Of a stretch of 57,595 nucleotides of DNA, positions 17,150-25,959 are shown piece by piece. Under the pieces are notes generated by a model that did not search any database, was not told where the DNA came from, and worked only from the letters and a program-made list of their open reading frames with translations. The stretch is from the NCBI GenBank assembly GCA_017416505.1, contig JAFQCI010000092.1, positions 1 through 57,595 of the forward strand, read 5' to 3'. Positions within the stretch are counted from its first letter, which is position 1. The number at the start of each line of letters is the position of its first letter. The stretch is from Lachnospiraceae bacterium. GTDB lineage: Bacteria; Bacillota_A; Clostridia; Lachnospirales; Lachnospiraceae. A program made the translations under genes and the position numbers.

Positions 17150-17634
17150 ATGGATAAAGCGAAAATAGATGAAATATATCGAAAAAATGCGGCAATTATA
17201 TATAAATATTTATGTGGATTAACCCATGACTCACAACTTGCGGAAGAATTGACACAGAAACTTTTTTTCAAGCCATAAAGGGAATTGATAGATTCAGGGG
17301 CGATTGCAAAATTTCTGTTTGGTTATGCCAAATTGCAAAAAATCTGTGGTATAAAGAGCTTGAAAAAGGAAATAAGCATAAGTTTGTAGAGTTAGATGAT
17401 GCCATGCCTTCCAATGAGAATGTGGAATATAATTGCCTGAATAACTTGGAAAAGGTGGAAATTTTCCGCCTTATGCATAACTTGTATGATGTGACAAGGG
17501 AAGTTATGTATCTGCGGCTTGCAGGAGATTTAAAATTTTCTGAAATTGCTGATATTATGGGAAAAACAGAAAACTGGGCAAGAGTGACCTATTATAGGGG
17601 AAAACAAGAATTGATGAAAGGAACGAGAGAATGA
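17150..17634 (+). pseudogene. ECF-type RNA polymerase sigma factor, frameshifted
   Basis: Region 2 (IYRKNAAIIYKYLCGLTHDSQLAEELTQ) and region 4 (VMYLRLAGDLKFSEIADIMGKTENWARVTYYRGKQEL) of an extracytoplasmic-function sigma factor are both recognisable but in different frames. The frames meet at a run of seven T near 17262-17268: adding one T restores FFQAIKGIDRFRGDCKISVW. The first frame ends at once in TAA. The stop overlaps the start of the anti-sigma gene (ATGA at 17631), the typical operon arrangement. The run-of-T lesion could be a sequencing error, a true mutation or a slippage site. Confidence 0.8.
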
Positions 17635-18383
17635 ACAGAGAATTAGATTGTGAAATTGTAAAAGATTTGCTCCCGCTTTATGTGGATGGGATGGTAAGTG
17701 AAGTTTCTAAGAAAAGTATAGACAGTCATTTGGAATACTGTAAAGACTGTACAAAAGTATATGAAAATATGACGTTTGGTTTAGAAAAACAGCCCTCAGA
17801 GGTGGAAGATGTAAAAAAATTTTTGAAAAAGACAAAACGAATGTATTTTCTTTATGGTTTAGGTGGTCTTAGTTTTATTGCAATACTGGTTTGCATGATA
17901 GTAGATTTAGCGTTAAATAAAGGAATTACATGGTCGCTTATAGTAGGAACTTCCGTTGTATTTGCCAATGTGCTTATGTATGCCCTTTTGGTATGCAAAA
18001 AAAATAAAGCTTATATTACCATGGCAGTGATAAGCATTGGAACAGTACTTTTACTTTCTACCATACAGATAAGCAGATATTATTTTATGAATATAGGAAG
18101 CCTTTGGATTTTTCGTTATGGTTTTCCTATTATGCTGTTATGGTTGGGCATTATTTGGATTCCGGTACTTTGCAAATGCATGTTGAAATGGAATCTTTGG
18201 GATTGCATAGCGGTATTTATGCTCATGGTACTGATAGGGAATTATGTTACCAAACTTATTACAGGAGATTATAGTTTAAATGATTTGTGGAGTATGCACA
18301 ATTTTATCGGCAATGGGCTTGGAGAAGTGATTGGCGCAATCTTGTTTGGAATCGTTGGGAGGATTAAAAAATGGAGAAAATAA
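17631..18383 (+). CDS. Membrane anti-sigma factor with zinc-finger N-terminus
   Basis: A 250-residue protein. The first 45 residues are a zinc-finger anti-sigma domain: CEIVKDLLPLYVDG and HLEYCKDC, giving the His-x3-Cys-x2-Cys site (zf-HC2 type) that holds the sigma factor. Six hydrophobic helices follow (from about residue 72). The start overlaps the sigma stop by 4 bp, so the pair is translationally coupled. It would keep the sigma factor inactive until an envelope signal arrives. The gene is intact although its partner is frameshifted. Confidence 0.85.
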   Translation: MNRELDCEIVKDLLPLYVDGMVSEVSKKSIDSHLEYCKDCTKVYENMTFGLEKQPSEVEDVKKFLKKTKRMYFLYGLGGLSFIAILVCMIVDLALNKGITWSLIVGTSVVFANVLMYALLVCKKNKAYITMAVISIGTVLLLSTIQISRYYFMNIGSLWIFRYGFPIMLLWLGIIWIPVLCKCMLKWNLWDCIAVFMLMVLIGNYVTKLITGDYSLNDLWSMHNFIGNGLGEVIGAILFGIVGRIKKWRK

Positions 18384-19068
18384 TGGAAGTGAAACATTTA
18401 AGAAAAGCGTTTAAAAAGGAAGTGCCAGAGAGAATATGGAATATTTCGCTGGTTTGCATAAAGATAGCACTAGCAGACAAGTCATGGGGTTACTTGATTA
18501 TGTTGGACTTATTGCACAGGCAGAAAAGAAAGTAAAAAAATTTTCTCTTGGAATGAAACAAAGGCTGGCATTAGCAAGAGCTATGTTAGGAGAACCAAAA
18601 CTTATTATTTTAGATGAACCTGCCAATGGATTAGACCCTCAGGGACAAATCAGTCTTTATCGTATGATTTGTGATATGGCACAGGATAAAAAAACAACCT
18701 TTATTGTTTCTTCTCATCTGCTACATGATATGGAAGAATTTTGCACCGATATTTTAATTTTGGATAAGGGAAAAAGTATTTTACAAGGAAAAACAGAAGA
18801 AATCTTATCTGAAACAACCAATATTGTTGAGTGTGTATTTGAAGAAACAGAAGCTTTTGAAAATATATTGCCTTATTTTCAAGGAGTAAGCCTGGCATCA
18901 CGTAGAGGAAATCAATTTACAGTCAAACTTGAAACTGTTAATTTAGATGAATTTATCAAAAAGATGGTAGAAAGTAATCTGCATATCTGCTATCTTGCCA
19001 TGAGGAAAAATTCATTACAGGATTTGTTTTTTAAATTGACAGGGGGATTAGAGTCATGCATACATTAA
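18371..19068 (+). pseudogene. ABC transporter ATPase lacking the Walker A region
   Basis: Starts MEKIMEVKHLRKAFKKE, a normal ABC ATPase beginning, then jumps without the Walker A segment into NMEYFAGLHKD, where the frame also changes. The rest is normal: signature FSLGMKQRLALARA, Walker B KLIILDEPANGLDP, H-loop SSHLL. About 70 residues including GxxGxGKS/T are deleted, so it cannot bind ATP properly. It overlaps the anti-sigma gene at its start and the first permease gene (ATG 19056) at its end. The exporter is therefore presumably dead unless another ATPase substitutes. Confidence 0.82.
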
Positions 19069-19820
19069 CAAAATTATATGTACAAAAAATGACCAGACAG
19101 AAATTGATTTATATTTTTTTTGCTTGTTTTTTTACAGCATCTTTCTTTTATGCCTTTCTTATATCGACACCCCAAATGGAGGAAATGTTGAATATAGAGA
19201 TAGGAATGGTAGGGAAAGAGAATTTTCCAGAATTTATGATGAGATTTTATGTAGGAACAGTAGGGATTCTTTTTCAGGTTTTTCTGCTTACTTCATACAT
19301 TTGTGATGAGGATAGGACTAAAATGTTATATCAGCCACTATTGCATGGAGAGAGTCGTGAAAGCATGATAAAATCAAAGGTTTTCGTTGCCGTTAGTATG
19401 TCATTTATTTTTGTTTTGTTCATAGCGATGATAAATTATATAACAGCTTTTATGCGGTGGGGATATAGAGTTTTTGAAACAGAGGACCTAATCAGAATCA
19501 TAGGAAAATATTTGATGTCAGGTGTTTATATGTCATGTGTAACTTTTGGAATTGTCGCAATTTGTATATGCACAAGGAGCACATGGAAAACCATAGCAAT
19601 AACCATGCTCTATATGCTCTTGGATTCCTTTATTTGTAGCACAAATGTATTATTTTTGAAAAAAATATGGATGGGGTATTACCCGAATCTTTGGATGCTT
19701 TCATATGAATATCAAGAGTTTCCTCTGAAAGATATGCTTTGGGGAATGGTTGTAATGATGCTATATGGTTTTTTCTTTTATGGACTTGCAAGATACAAAA
19801 TAAAAAAAATAGATTTTTAG
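19056..19820 (+). CDS. ABC-2 type permease, first subunit
   Basis: A 254-residue integral membrane protein with six predicted helices, starting with LTKLYVQKMTRQKLIYIFFACF. The GExR-like cytoplasmic element HGESRESMIKSKVF (about residues 106-119) is the coupling region of ABC-2 exporters. It overlaps the ATPase pseudogene by 13 bp and is followed 8 bp later by a second permease, so both are products of one transcript. Likely exported compounds would be peptides or lipids, as for sigma-factor-controlled bacitracin-type exporters, but this is inference. Confidence 0.78.
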   Translation: MHTLTKLYVQKMTRQKLIYIFFACFFTASFFYAFLISTPQMEEMLNIEIGMVGKENFPEFMMRFYVGTVGILFQVFLLTSYICDEDRTKMLYQPLLHGESRESMIKSKVFVAVSMSFIFVLFIAMINYITAFMRWGYRVFETEDLIRIIGKYLMSGVYMSCVTFGIVAICICTRSTWKTIAITMLYMLLDSFICSTNVLFLKKIWMGYYPNLWMLSYEYQEFPLKDMLWGMVVMMLYGFFFYGLARYKIKKIDF

Positions 19821-19828
19821 GAGGAAAA

Positions 19829-20575
19829 ATGATAACATATTTATTAAAGATGCAGTTAAAACGCTTAAATAGACAAAAACCATTGTATTTGTATTTTGTC
19901 ATAATAGCCTCATTTACTGTTTCTAATGCAGTTCAATGTACAGATAATTCCGCAAACACAGGAATGGAATACTACGCAGGAGGAAATTTTTCCATACTCT
20001 GCCTGCAATCATATATTGACATTATTGGTCCACTGTTTTTGAGTTTCATTTGTGCAGTATTGATTAGTGGAGAAAGAGCAAATGGAATGTTCCGACAGCC
20101 TTTGTTAAATGGTGTTTCAAAAAAACAACTGTTGCTGGCAAAAATAGCTAGTATTTTGATTGCTGCTTTGGTATGTTTTTTATTTGTGATTTTATTTAGT
20201 CATGGAGTTGGATTTTTGTTTTGGGGAAAATATGTATTTGCTCATGAATCGAAATACTTTCTGCAAATATTGTTACTGGCTGTTACACAGGTAACTATGG
20301 TTTTATTTTTGGTGTTTTTATCACTACATATGAAAAATATATCCGGTATGATGTGTGTTTCATTGATTATTTTATTGATTAATAATTTATTTAGTCAGTT
20401 TTTTGGAGGGTATGTATCATTTGTGGACTTTATGTATTATCTGTATGCTTTTTCTGAATATAACGGAATGATGTTAAAGACAAAGGTGATTGTGTTAGGG
20501 TTGATTGTAAACTTTGTAACAGGAATTATTCTTTCCTATGGTATTGTTAGACGTACAAAACGTATGGTAATTTAG
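19829..20575 (+). CDS. ABC-2 type permease, second subunit
   Basis: A 248-residue membrane protein starting at the ATG at 19829, preceded by TAGGAGGAAAA; the frame is open upstream but there is no other ribosome site. Six helices are visible, with the cytoplasmic element SGERANGMFRQPLLNGVSKKQLL (in two parts) matching the coupling loop of the first subunit (both contain a QPLL-G pattern), so the two are paralogues. Last gene of the sigma/anti-sigma/ABC operon. Confidence 0.78.
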   Translation: MITYLLKMQLKRLNRQKPLYLYFVIIASFTVSNAVQCTDNSANTGMEYYAGGNFSILCLQSYIDIIGPLFLSFICAVLISGERANGMFRQPLLNGVSKKQLLLAKIASILIAALVCFLFVILFSHGVGFLFWGKYVFAHESKYFLQILLLAVTQVTMVLFLVFLSLHMKNISGMMCVSLIILLINNLFSQFFGGYVSFVDFMYYLYAFSEYNGMMLKTKVIVLGLIVNFVTGIILSYGIVRRTKRMVI

Positions 20576-20640
20576 GGAGATAATTATGGGACAAACAACA
20601 GGATGAAGTAGAAATTTAATTTTTAGAAGGTGATGGGAAG

Positions 20641-21078
20641 ATGGTTGAAGTTAATTTTTATGAACAGGTTGAAGATGAACGTTTAAGATTTGCAGTGATT
20701 ATATCCAGGACTTATGGTAAATGGGTATTCTGTAAGCATAAAGAGAGGGACACTTTTGAAGTCCCTGGGGGTCACAGGGAAATTGGAGAAACGATATTGG
20801 AAACTGCTGTAAGGGAACTAAGAGAAGAAACAGGGGCTATTGATTTTAATATTGAACCGGTATGTGTGTATTCGGTCAAAGGAAAAACAAGGGTAAATGA
20901 AAAAATTGATGATGAAAATTTTGGAATGTTATTTGTTGCAGATATTATTTCCTTTGAAAAAGAGTTGCATAGCGAAATAGAAAAAATCGTAATCACAGAT
21001 AGTTTGGTGGACAATTGGACATATCCAGAGATTCAACCGAAGTTGCTTGAGGAGGCAAAGAAAAGAGGATATCTTTAA
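20641..21078 (+). CDS. NUDIX hydrolase
   Basis: A 145-residue pyrophosphohydrolase. The Nudix box is complete: GGHREIGETILETAVRELREETG in two parts, residues 43-65, with the REEtG metal-binding glutamates. Members hydrolyse nucleoside diphosphates linked to other groups, or oxidised nucleotides; the substrate is unknown. Ribosome site GGTGATGGGAAG precedes the ATG. Stands alone, in the same direction as the ABC operon. Confidence 0.9.
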   Translation: MVEVNFYEQVEDERLRFAVIISRTYGKWVFCKHKERDTFEVPGGHREIGETILETAVRELREETGAIDFNIEPVCVYSVKGKTRVNEKIDDENFGMLFVADIISFEKELHSEIEKIVITDSLVDNWTYPEIQPKLLEEAKKRGYL

Positions 21079-21126
21079 TCAGTTGTAACATGATATATAT
21101 GATACAGGGTCAAAAGGTCATACGAA

Positions 21127-21774
21127 ATGTTGCTTATGTTTTTGTGTATTTTGAGAGAATGGAAAAATAAAATAGAACTGACATGTGTTTATGCTAATAC
21201 GTTAGATTATAGTACAGAAGAAACAGTTGAAAACAAATGGCTTAGTAGAGGGTTAAGAGATGTTAGAACTGTTTTGGGATTTCCTGGCGACAGTTTGCCT
21301 TCTCAAAAAACTCATTTGGTGCTTATTGTAGGATACGAATATGAAAGAGCGTATAATATTATTAATTTTATAGAGCCCAATTCATTATCGCTTGGTTATG
21401 TGGAGGCAGAAGAAACGTCTACAGAGAAAAATAAAGATGCTAATTCACATTATCTTAGATTGATTGAAGAGATGACCATATCATATGATATAGATCGATT
21501 TACGATATCTTGCAGAAATGTAGAAAAAACTATAAAAGAATTGAAAAAAATAATAGATGCGCACAAAGGAGAAAATATAATTATTGTACCGCTTAATAAT
21601 AAAGTTTCTACAATTGCAGTTGCGATAACAGTGTTTAACAACCCTAAAGTGCAAATATGTTATGGGCAACCCGTTCTTTATAACGAAGAGAATTATTCTA
21701 TTCCAGGAAACGAATTTTTTTGCTATAAGTTTGAAGATAGTGATTGGGGCAATGGAGATATGCTATGTGAGTAA
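21127..21774 (+). CDS. Unrecognised alpha/beta protein, probably N-terminally truncated
   Basis: A 215-residue frame without a ribosome site at its ATG. The sequence has a repeated Rossmann-like pattern: THLVLIVGYEYERAYNII, then FIEPNSLSLGYVEAEE, and later NIIIVPLNNKVSTIAVAI followed by PKVQICYGQPVLYN. This recalls, from memory only, a family of larger proteins found near regulators and defence genes whose N-terminal half would lie before residue 1. It therefore looks like a C-terminal remnant. It lies between a NUDIX gene and the large AlbA_2 regulator. No function is assigned. Confidence 0.5.
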   Translation: MLLMFLCILREWKNKIELTCVYANTLDYSTEETVENKWLSRGLRDVRTVLGFPGDSLPSQKTHLVLIVGYEYERAYNIINFIEPNSLSLGYVEAEETSTEKNKDANSHYLRLIEEMTISYDIDRFTISCRNVEKTIKELKKIIDAHKGENIIIVPLNNKVSTIAVAITVFNNPKVQICYGQPVLYNEENYSIPGNEFFCYKFEDSDWGNGDMLCE

Positions 21775-21854
21775 TCAATTACCAGAATTAACAATATGAA
21801 GTTGCGTGATGATACTGTTATAGGCAGATATTCTTAAAGAAAGAAGGTGTCACT

Positions 21855-23630
21855 ATGGACATGCAGGAATTAAAAAGCTTGATTTACCAAGGTGAAAAAG
21901 TTGATATAGAGTGTAAAAAGGCAGAGTCAAAGGTGCCAACAGCGGCTTATGATTCATATTCTGCATTTGCTAATACAAAGGGTGGCTATATTATTTTGGG
22001 TGTTAAAGAGGATAAGACCAAAACAAACCCAGAAGAAAGATTTGTGTTGCAGGGAATAGAGAATCCAGAGAAACAAAGAGAGGATTTTTGGAATACCATC
22101 AATGGTAGCAAGGTTAATGTAAATATCTTGAAGGATGAAAATGTATATGTTGTAGAAGAGGATGGAATCAGTCTGATTGTAATTCATGTTCCGAGAGCGG
22201 AATTTAATATGCGTCCGGTGTATGTGGGAGAGAATCCGTATAAGGGAACTTATAAGAGAAATCATGAAGGTGATTATCATGCCACAGAGCATGAAGTAAG
22301 GGGTATGATTCGTGATCAGAATCCTGATGGTAATGATAGCATGATTCTTGAATATTACACTATGGATGATATTGATAAGGAAACTCTTAGAAAATACCGT
22401 CAGATATTTGAAATCAGAAATGAAGGGCATGTATGGAATTCTTTAGATGATAAGACATTTTTGAAAAGGCTTGGTGGATACAGAAAGGACCGTAGAACTG
22501 GTGTGGAAGGACTTACCCTTGCTGGTCTTATGATGTTTGGAACTGGTCAGGCGATTAGAGAAGAGTTTTCCAATGTATTTATGGATTATCGCAATGAGAC
22601 AGAGGTAACAGTGGATGTTCGCTGGAATGATAGGATTACTTATGATGGTACATGGGAAAATAATCTGTTCAATTTCTTTTCGAAAGTTACGCCAAAATTG
22701 ACAGAAGATCTACCTAAACCGTTTAAGCTGGAGGGACTTCAGCGTATTGATGAGACTCCGGTTCATAAAGCAGTGCGTGAAGCATTTGTAAATCTTATCA
22801 TTCACGCAGATTATTTGATGGATGCTGGAACTCTGAAGATTGTAAAGAGAAATAAGAGCTTTGAATTTACCAATCCGGGCATATTGAAGCTACCAATAGA
22901 GGATATTTTCCGTGGTGGTAATTCAAAACCGCGTAATCCGCATATGCAGACTATGCTTAGGATGGTAGGTTTTGGCGATAATGCTGGTTCGGGATTCCCT
23001 ACGATTCTTGCCACTTGGGAAGCAGAGGGATGGATTGAACCAAGACTTGTAGAGAATACTAGCTTGAATCAGGTGACACTTGAGTTATGTATGATGCCAG
23101 CTTGGTTATTGAAATTGCAAGAGCTTGAGGGACAGATAATAGAAAAACTGAATGCTTCTCCAGAACAGCTTCAGGCAATTCAAAAAAGTTTGGGAGAAGC
23201 AATGGGGAATATTTCAATACCTAAGACAGAAGGAATGGAAGCAGCAATAGTAGCATTTGCCAAAAGTATTTCTGTTCTGCCAGCAATACAGTACGAATCC
23301 ATAGGAAATGCATTGATGGAGGTTACAAAGCAAGGGAAGGAGATTTCTGATTCGGCGAAATTATTATCGGATAAATTAGCAGAAAAATCAGCAGAAAAAG
23401 TATCAGAATCAGCAGAAAAATCAGCAGTAAAAATTACTGCTAAATTATCAAAAAGGCAGAAGCAGATACTGGAATATATGAAAAAGGGAGTACTGTATAG
23501 TACAGAGGAACTTGCAGTTGCAATTGGACTGAAGGGACCGCGTACAAGACAATTGTTAAATGAGCTTGTAACAATGGGAGTAGTAGAATGTACTGCAGCT
23601 ACAAAAAACAGAAGATATATTAAAAAGTAG
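21855..23630 (+). CDS. AlbA_2-domain ATP-binding regulator (RecG-like/Schlafen-type)
   Basis: A 591-residue protein. Residues 1-150 form the AlbA_2 (Schlafen-like) domain (GEKVDIECKKAES, then FANTKGGYIILGVKED). Residues about 290-400 are a GHKL-like ATP-binding part (VREAFVNLIIHADY with N-box Asn, then GDNAGSGFPTI). A coiled, low-complexity linker rich in AEKSAEK repeats (about 500-530) leads to a C-terminal winged helix (LAVAIGLKGPRTRQLL). These proteins are thought to bind nucleic acid and regulate transcription or act in defence; the exact role is unknown. The start has AAGAAGG upstream. Full length, unlike the fragment at 12619. Confidence 0.85.
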   Translation: MDMQELKSLIYQGEKVDIECKKAESKVPTAAYDSYSAFANTKGGYIILGVKEDKTKTNPEERFVLQGIENPEKQREDFWNTINGSKVNVNILKDENVYVVEEDGISLIVIHVPRAEFNMRPVYVGENPYKGTYKRNHEGDYHATEHEVRGMIRDQNPDGNDSMILEYYTMDDIDKETLRKYRQIFEIRNEGHVWNSLDDKTFLKRLGGYRKDRRTGVEGLTLAGLMMFGTGQAIREEFSNVFMDYRNETEVTVDVRWNDRITYDGTWENNLFNFFSKVTPKLTEDLPKPFKLEGLQRIDETPVHKAVREAFVNLIIHADYLMDAGTLKIVKRNKSFEFTNPGILKLPIEDIFRGGNSKPRNPHMQTMLRMVGFGDNAGSGFPTILATWEAEGWIEPRLVENTSLNQVTLELCMMPAWLLKLQELEGQIIEKLNASPEQLQAIQKSLGEAMGNISIPKTEGMEAAIVAFAKSISVLPAIQYESIGNALMEVTKQGKEISDSAKLLSDKLAEKSAEKVSESAEKSAVKITAKLSKRQKQILEYMKKGVLYSTEELAVAIGLKGPRTRQLLNELVTMGVVECTAATKNRRYIKK

Positions 23631-23661
23631 CATAGTGGGAGAAGGAAGAGAAATAGATAGA

Positions 23662-24247
23662 ATGTATGAGAAAAACGCGTTAAATAATTTCAAAGACGTA
23701 TTGGGAAAGTACTGTGCAATTAATCAGTTTGTTGAATTGTCAAAGCGGTGTTTTGTCGCTGAGCATCAAAATGAAATTCAAAAACGAGAGACATTTGTTG
23801 AGCTAGCCACAGCATATGCTGTAACTCTGACGAATTATGATGCGGACTCGATGGTTACTGAAATATGCAGAAGTTATATTGTTAATGTTCATTTGTGTTT
23901 TGAGACTTTTTTGAAGGATGTATGTCGGCAGATGAACAAGTATGGGAAAAATGAATATAAGCCGAGGATTCAAGAAGAATCCTATTTGTCTTTTGGTTAT
24001 TGATAATTCACTGTACTCAATTGAGCGAAAATTAGAAATAATCAATTATTGGTTGTTGCGTCAAAAAGCTTGTGCAGATGGTATGCGTGGTGAAGAGATA
24101 GGAAAAACACTTTGGGAGGAAGAAAGAAATTATATTGATCAAATCTGTGAACAAGTTGAAAAATTTCTTAGAGGTCTTTCAAGAAGAAAAAATCCAAGTC
24201 AAATAGCTGTTGTAAGCGAGGTTATCAAGAAATCGAAGAGATATTGA
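23662..24247 (+). pseudogene. Unknown helical protein, frameshifted (possibly HEPN-like)
   Basis: Two overlapping frames together encode about 195 residues: the first ends SYLSFGY at 24003, and the second continues from about 23980 with DNSLYSIERKLEIINYW. The helical make-up and phrases such as VHLCFETFLKDVCRQM resemble HEPN-type proteins, but no RxxxxH signature was found, so the family is a guess. A frameshift near 23975-24000 separates the parts. An alternative GTG start lies at 23635, 4 bp after the regulator's stop, so it may have been co-expressed with it. Confidence 0.5.
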
Positions 24248-24479
24248 TGGGATTACGCAAAAAATGTTAATGGAACAGCTAAAAGAATTGACAGACTATG
24301 GATTTGTAAAAAAGACAACCTTTGAAGGATATCCACTTCATGTTGAATACTCTTTAACAGAGGGCATGGGGGAAGAAATATTAGAGGCACTAAAAATTAT
24401 GCAACACATAGGAATTGATTATTTAACAAAGAATGGGATGGAGCATATTTTGGTGGAAAAAGGTGTTGTACCAGAGTAA
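24243..24479 (+). pseudogene. HxlR-type regulator, C-terminal fragment
   Basis: The frame IDGITQKMLMEQLKELTDYGFVKK (in parts) followed by HVEYSLTEG matches the recognition helix and wing of HxlR regulators, as in the intact one at 42105-42449 (ITHKMLSTQLKELEKDGLV). The first 40 residues are absent and the fragment directly abuts the preceding pseudogene. A small stem TACCCAC/GTGGGTA follows at 24480-24499. Confidence 0.6.
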
Positions 24480-24561
24480 TACCCACGAAAAAGTGGGTAA
24501 TTTACTAATTTAGAATGGCTGCTTATAATGGCTCTATAAAAACGAATTGGAGGCATGAAAA

Positions 24562-25065
24562 ATGAATGTTATAAGCAGTGGAATTGTAAATGGTGTGATT
24601 CTACCACAGTATGGAGCAAGGGGGACACAGTTTAATAAAAACAATATTCCAACATATTCTCTTCCTTTTAAAGTGGAAAATGTTAAAGAAGGAACGGTAT
24701 CTCTGGCTATTGTTTTAGAAGACAAGGATGCTTATCCTATAACGGGCGGTTTTACATGGATACATTGGTTGGCAGCCAATATAACCCGTTTCGAAATCAA
24801 AGAAAATGAGAGCCAGACAGCAACAGATTTTATTCAAGGAAGAAATAGCTGGACAAGTATTCAAGGTGGAGAACAATCTGTGGAACTTTCCTCTTATTAT
24901 GGCGGTATGACCCCACCGGATAAATCGCATCTATATGAACTTCATGTATTTGCACTGGATAAAATGCTGGATTTAAGACCGGGATTTTTCCTGAATGAAC
25001 TTTATCATGAAATGGATGGGCATATCTTAGAGCAATATACTTTGAAGGGTATCTATGAAAAATAG
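24562..25065 (+). CDS. PEBP family protein (YbhB/YbcL type)
   Basis: A 167-residue phosphatidylethanolamine-binding-like protein. Family landmarks are LAIVLEDKDAYP (about 49-60, the DPDAP region) and GGFTWIHWLAANI, with TPPDKSHLYELHVFALD near the end (the GHRY-like segment is replaced by SHLYELHVFA). Bacterial members are small cytoplasmic proteins of unclear ligand, sometimes kinase inhibitors. GGAGG lies before the ATG. It overlaps the next membrane protein gene by 11 bp. Confidence 0.88.
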   Translation: MNVISSGIVNGVILPQYGARGTQFNKNNIPTYSLPFKVENVKEGTVSLAIVLEDKDAYPITGGFTWIHWLAANITRFEIKENESQTATDFIQGRNSWTSIQGGEQSVELSSYYGGMTPPDKSHLYELHVFALDKMLDLRPGFFLNELYHEMDGHILEQYTLKGIYEK

Positions 25066-25549
25066 TGTATTTAAAATCGGTGGACGTACCATTAAAACGG
25101 TAATTGCTGTTTTTTTATGTTTTCTTGTAGATTCCATAAGAAAGTCCGGTATGCCGTTTTATGCTACGATTGCTGCAATATTGTGTATTCAGCGTAATTC
25201 AGAAGAAAGTTTTAAAGTTGCTGTGAATCGGGAGATTGCTACTGTGATTGGTGGTATATGGGGAATGCTGATTTTATTGCTCGAAAAACACATATATCTT
25301 ATTCCACATGAATCACTAAGGTATTTATTTTTATCCTTGATGCTAATACCAATCATTAATTTTTCTGTGCTTATAAAACAAGAAAAAGGAACGTTTCTTA
25401 TGTGTGTAGTCTTTTTGTGTATCACTGTAACACATAGTAATGACCGAAATCCTTTGATATTTGGACTAAGCCGGATTGCAGATACAACCATTGGTATTGT
25501 GATTGCTTTGTTTATTAATGGGTTTCAAGGAAGGTCAAATAGGAAATAA
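25055..25549 (+). CDS. FUSC/aromatic acid exporter-like membrane protein
   Basis: A 164-residue membrane protein with four or five helices, starting GGRTIKTVIAVFLCFLVDSI and continuing with FYATIAAILCIQRNSEES, the pattern of the ArAE/FUSC N-terminal transmembrane half. Members usually carry a cytoplasmic domain as well; this short form has only the membrane part, as do many Firmicutes homologues. The start overlaps the PEBP stop, so the two are coupled. Transport substrate is unknown. Confidence 0.8.
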   Translation: MKNSVFKIGGRTIKTVIAVFLCFLVDSIRKSGMPFYATIAAILCIQRNSEESFKVAVNREIATVIGGIWGMLILLLEKHIYLIPHESLRYLFLSLMLIPIINFSVLIKQEKGTFLMCVVFLCITVTHSNDRNPLIFGLSRIADTTIGIVIALFINGFQGRSNRK

Positions 25550-25596
25550 ATAGTGATGATAGTGAAATTGTAAGGAATTATAGGGATGATTAGGAA

Positions 25597-25633
25597 TGAA
25601 TCTTGTATTGTATAAGATTCACTCCTTTTTTTT
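25597..25633 (+). terminator. Terminator after the FUSC-like gene
   Basis: TGAATCTT (25597-25604) pairs with AAGATTCA (25614-25621), then CTCC and eight T. Confidence 0.75.
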
Positions 25634-25959
25634 GTTGGTGGACACTTGTTTTTAGAGGGAAGTGAATAAGGAATTTAAAATGTTGTTCTTATAATATATT
25701 CTTTTAAAAGAAAATAGTGGAAAAATGTTATATTCTATGGTAATATTTCTATATGAATGAAAAAACATTTGATTTATCATACTTTGTAACGGACAGTATT
25801 TCATAAAATAAATTTACTTATAGTTTACTTATAAAGAGTTAAATGTGGAGAATCAGAAGGGAAAAAATTATATTTTAATTCTAAGGATATGTTTGAGTAT
25901 ATAGATAAGTAGTAAAAAACAGGTATAACAATATTTGCAAGTAGGAATGGAGGAATATT
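25634..25959 (+). promoter_or_regulatory. Non-coding region before the DUF6731-like cassette, with an 11-bp-phased repeat
   Basis: Very AT-rich and without a supported gene. TTTACTTATA occurs twice exactly 11 bp apart (25813-25822 and 25824-25833), one helical turn, as expected for a regulator site. A -35-like TTGTAA at about 25785 has no good -10. The ATG at 25960 follows TGGAGG. Confidence 0.35.
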
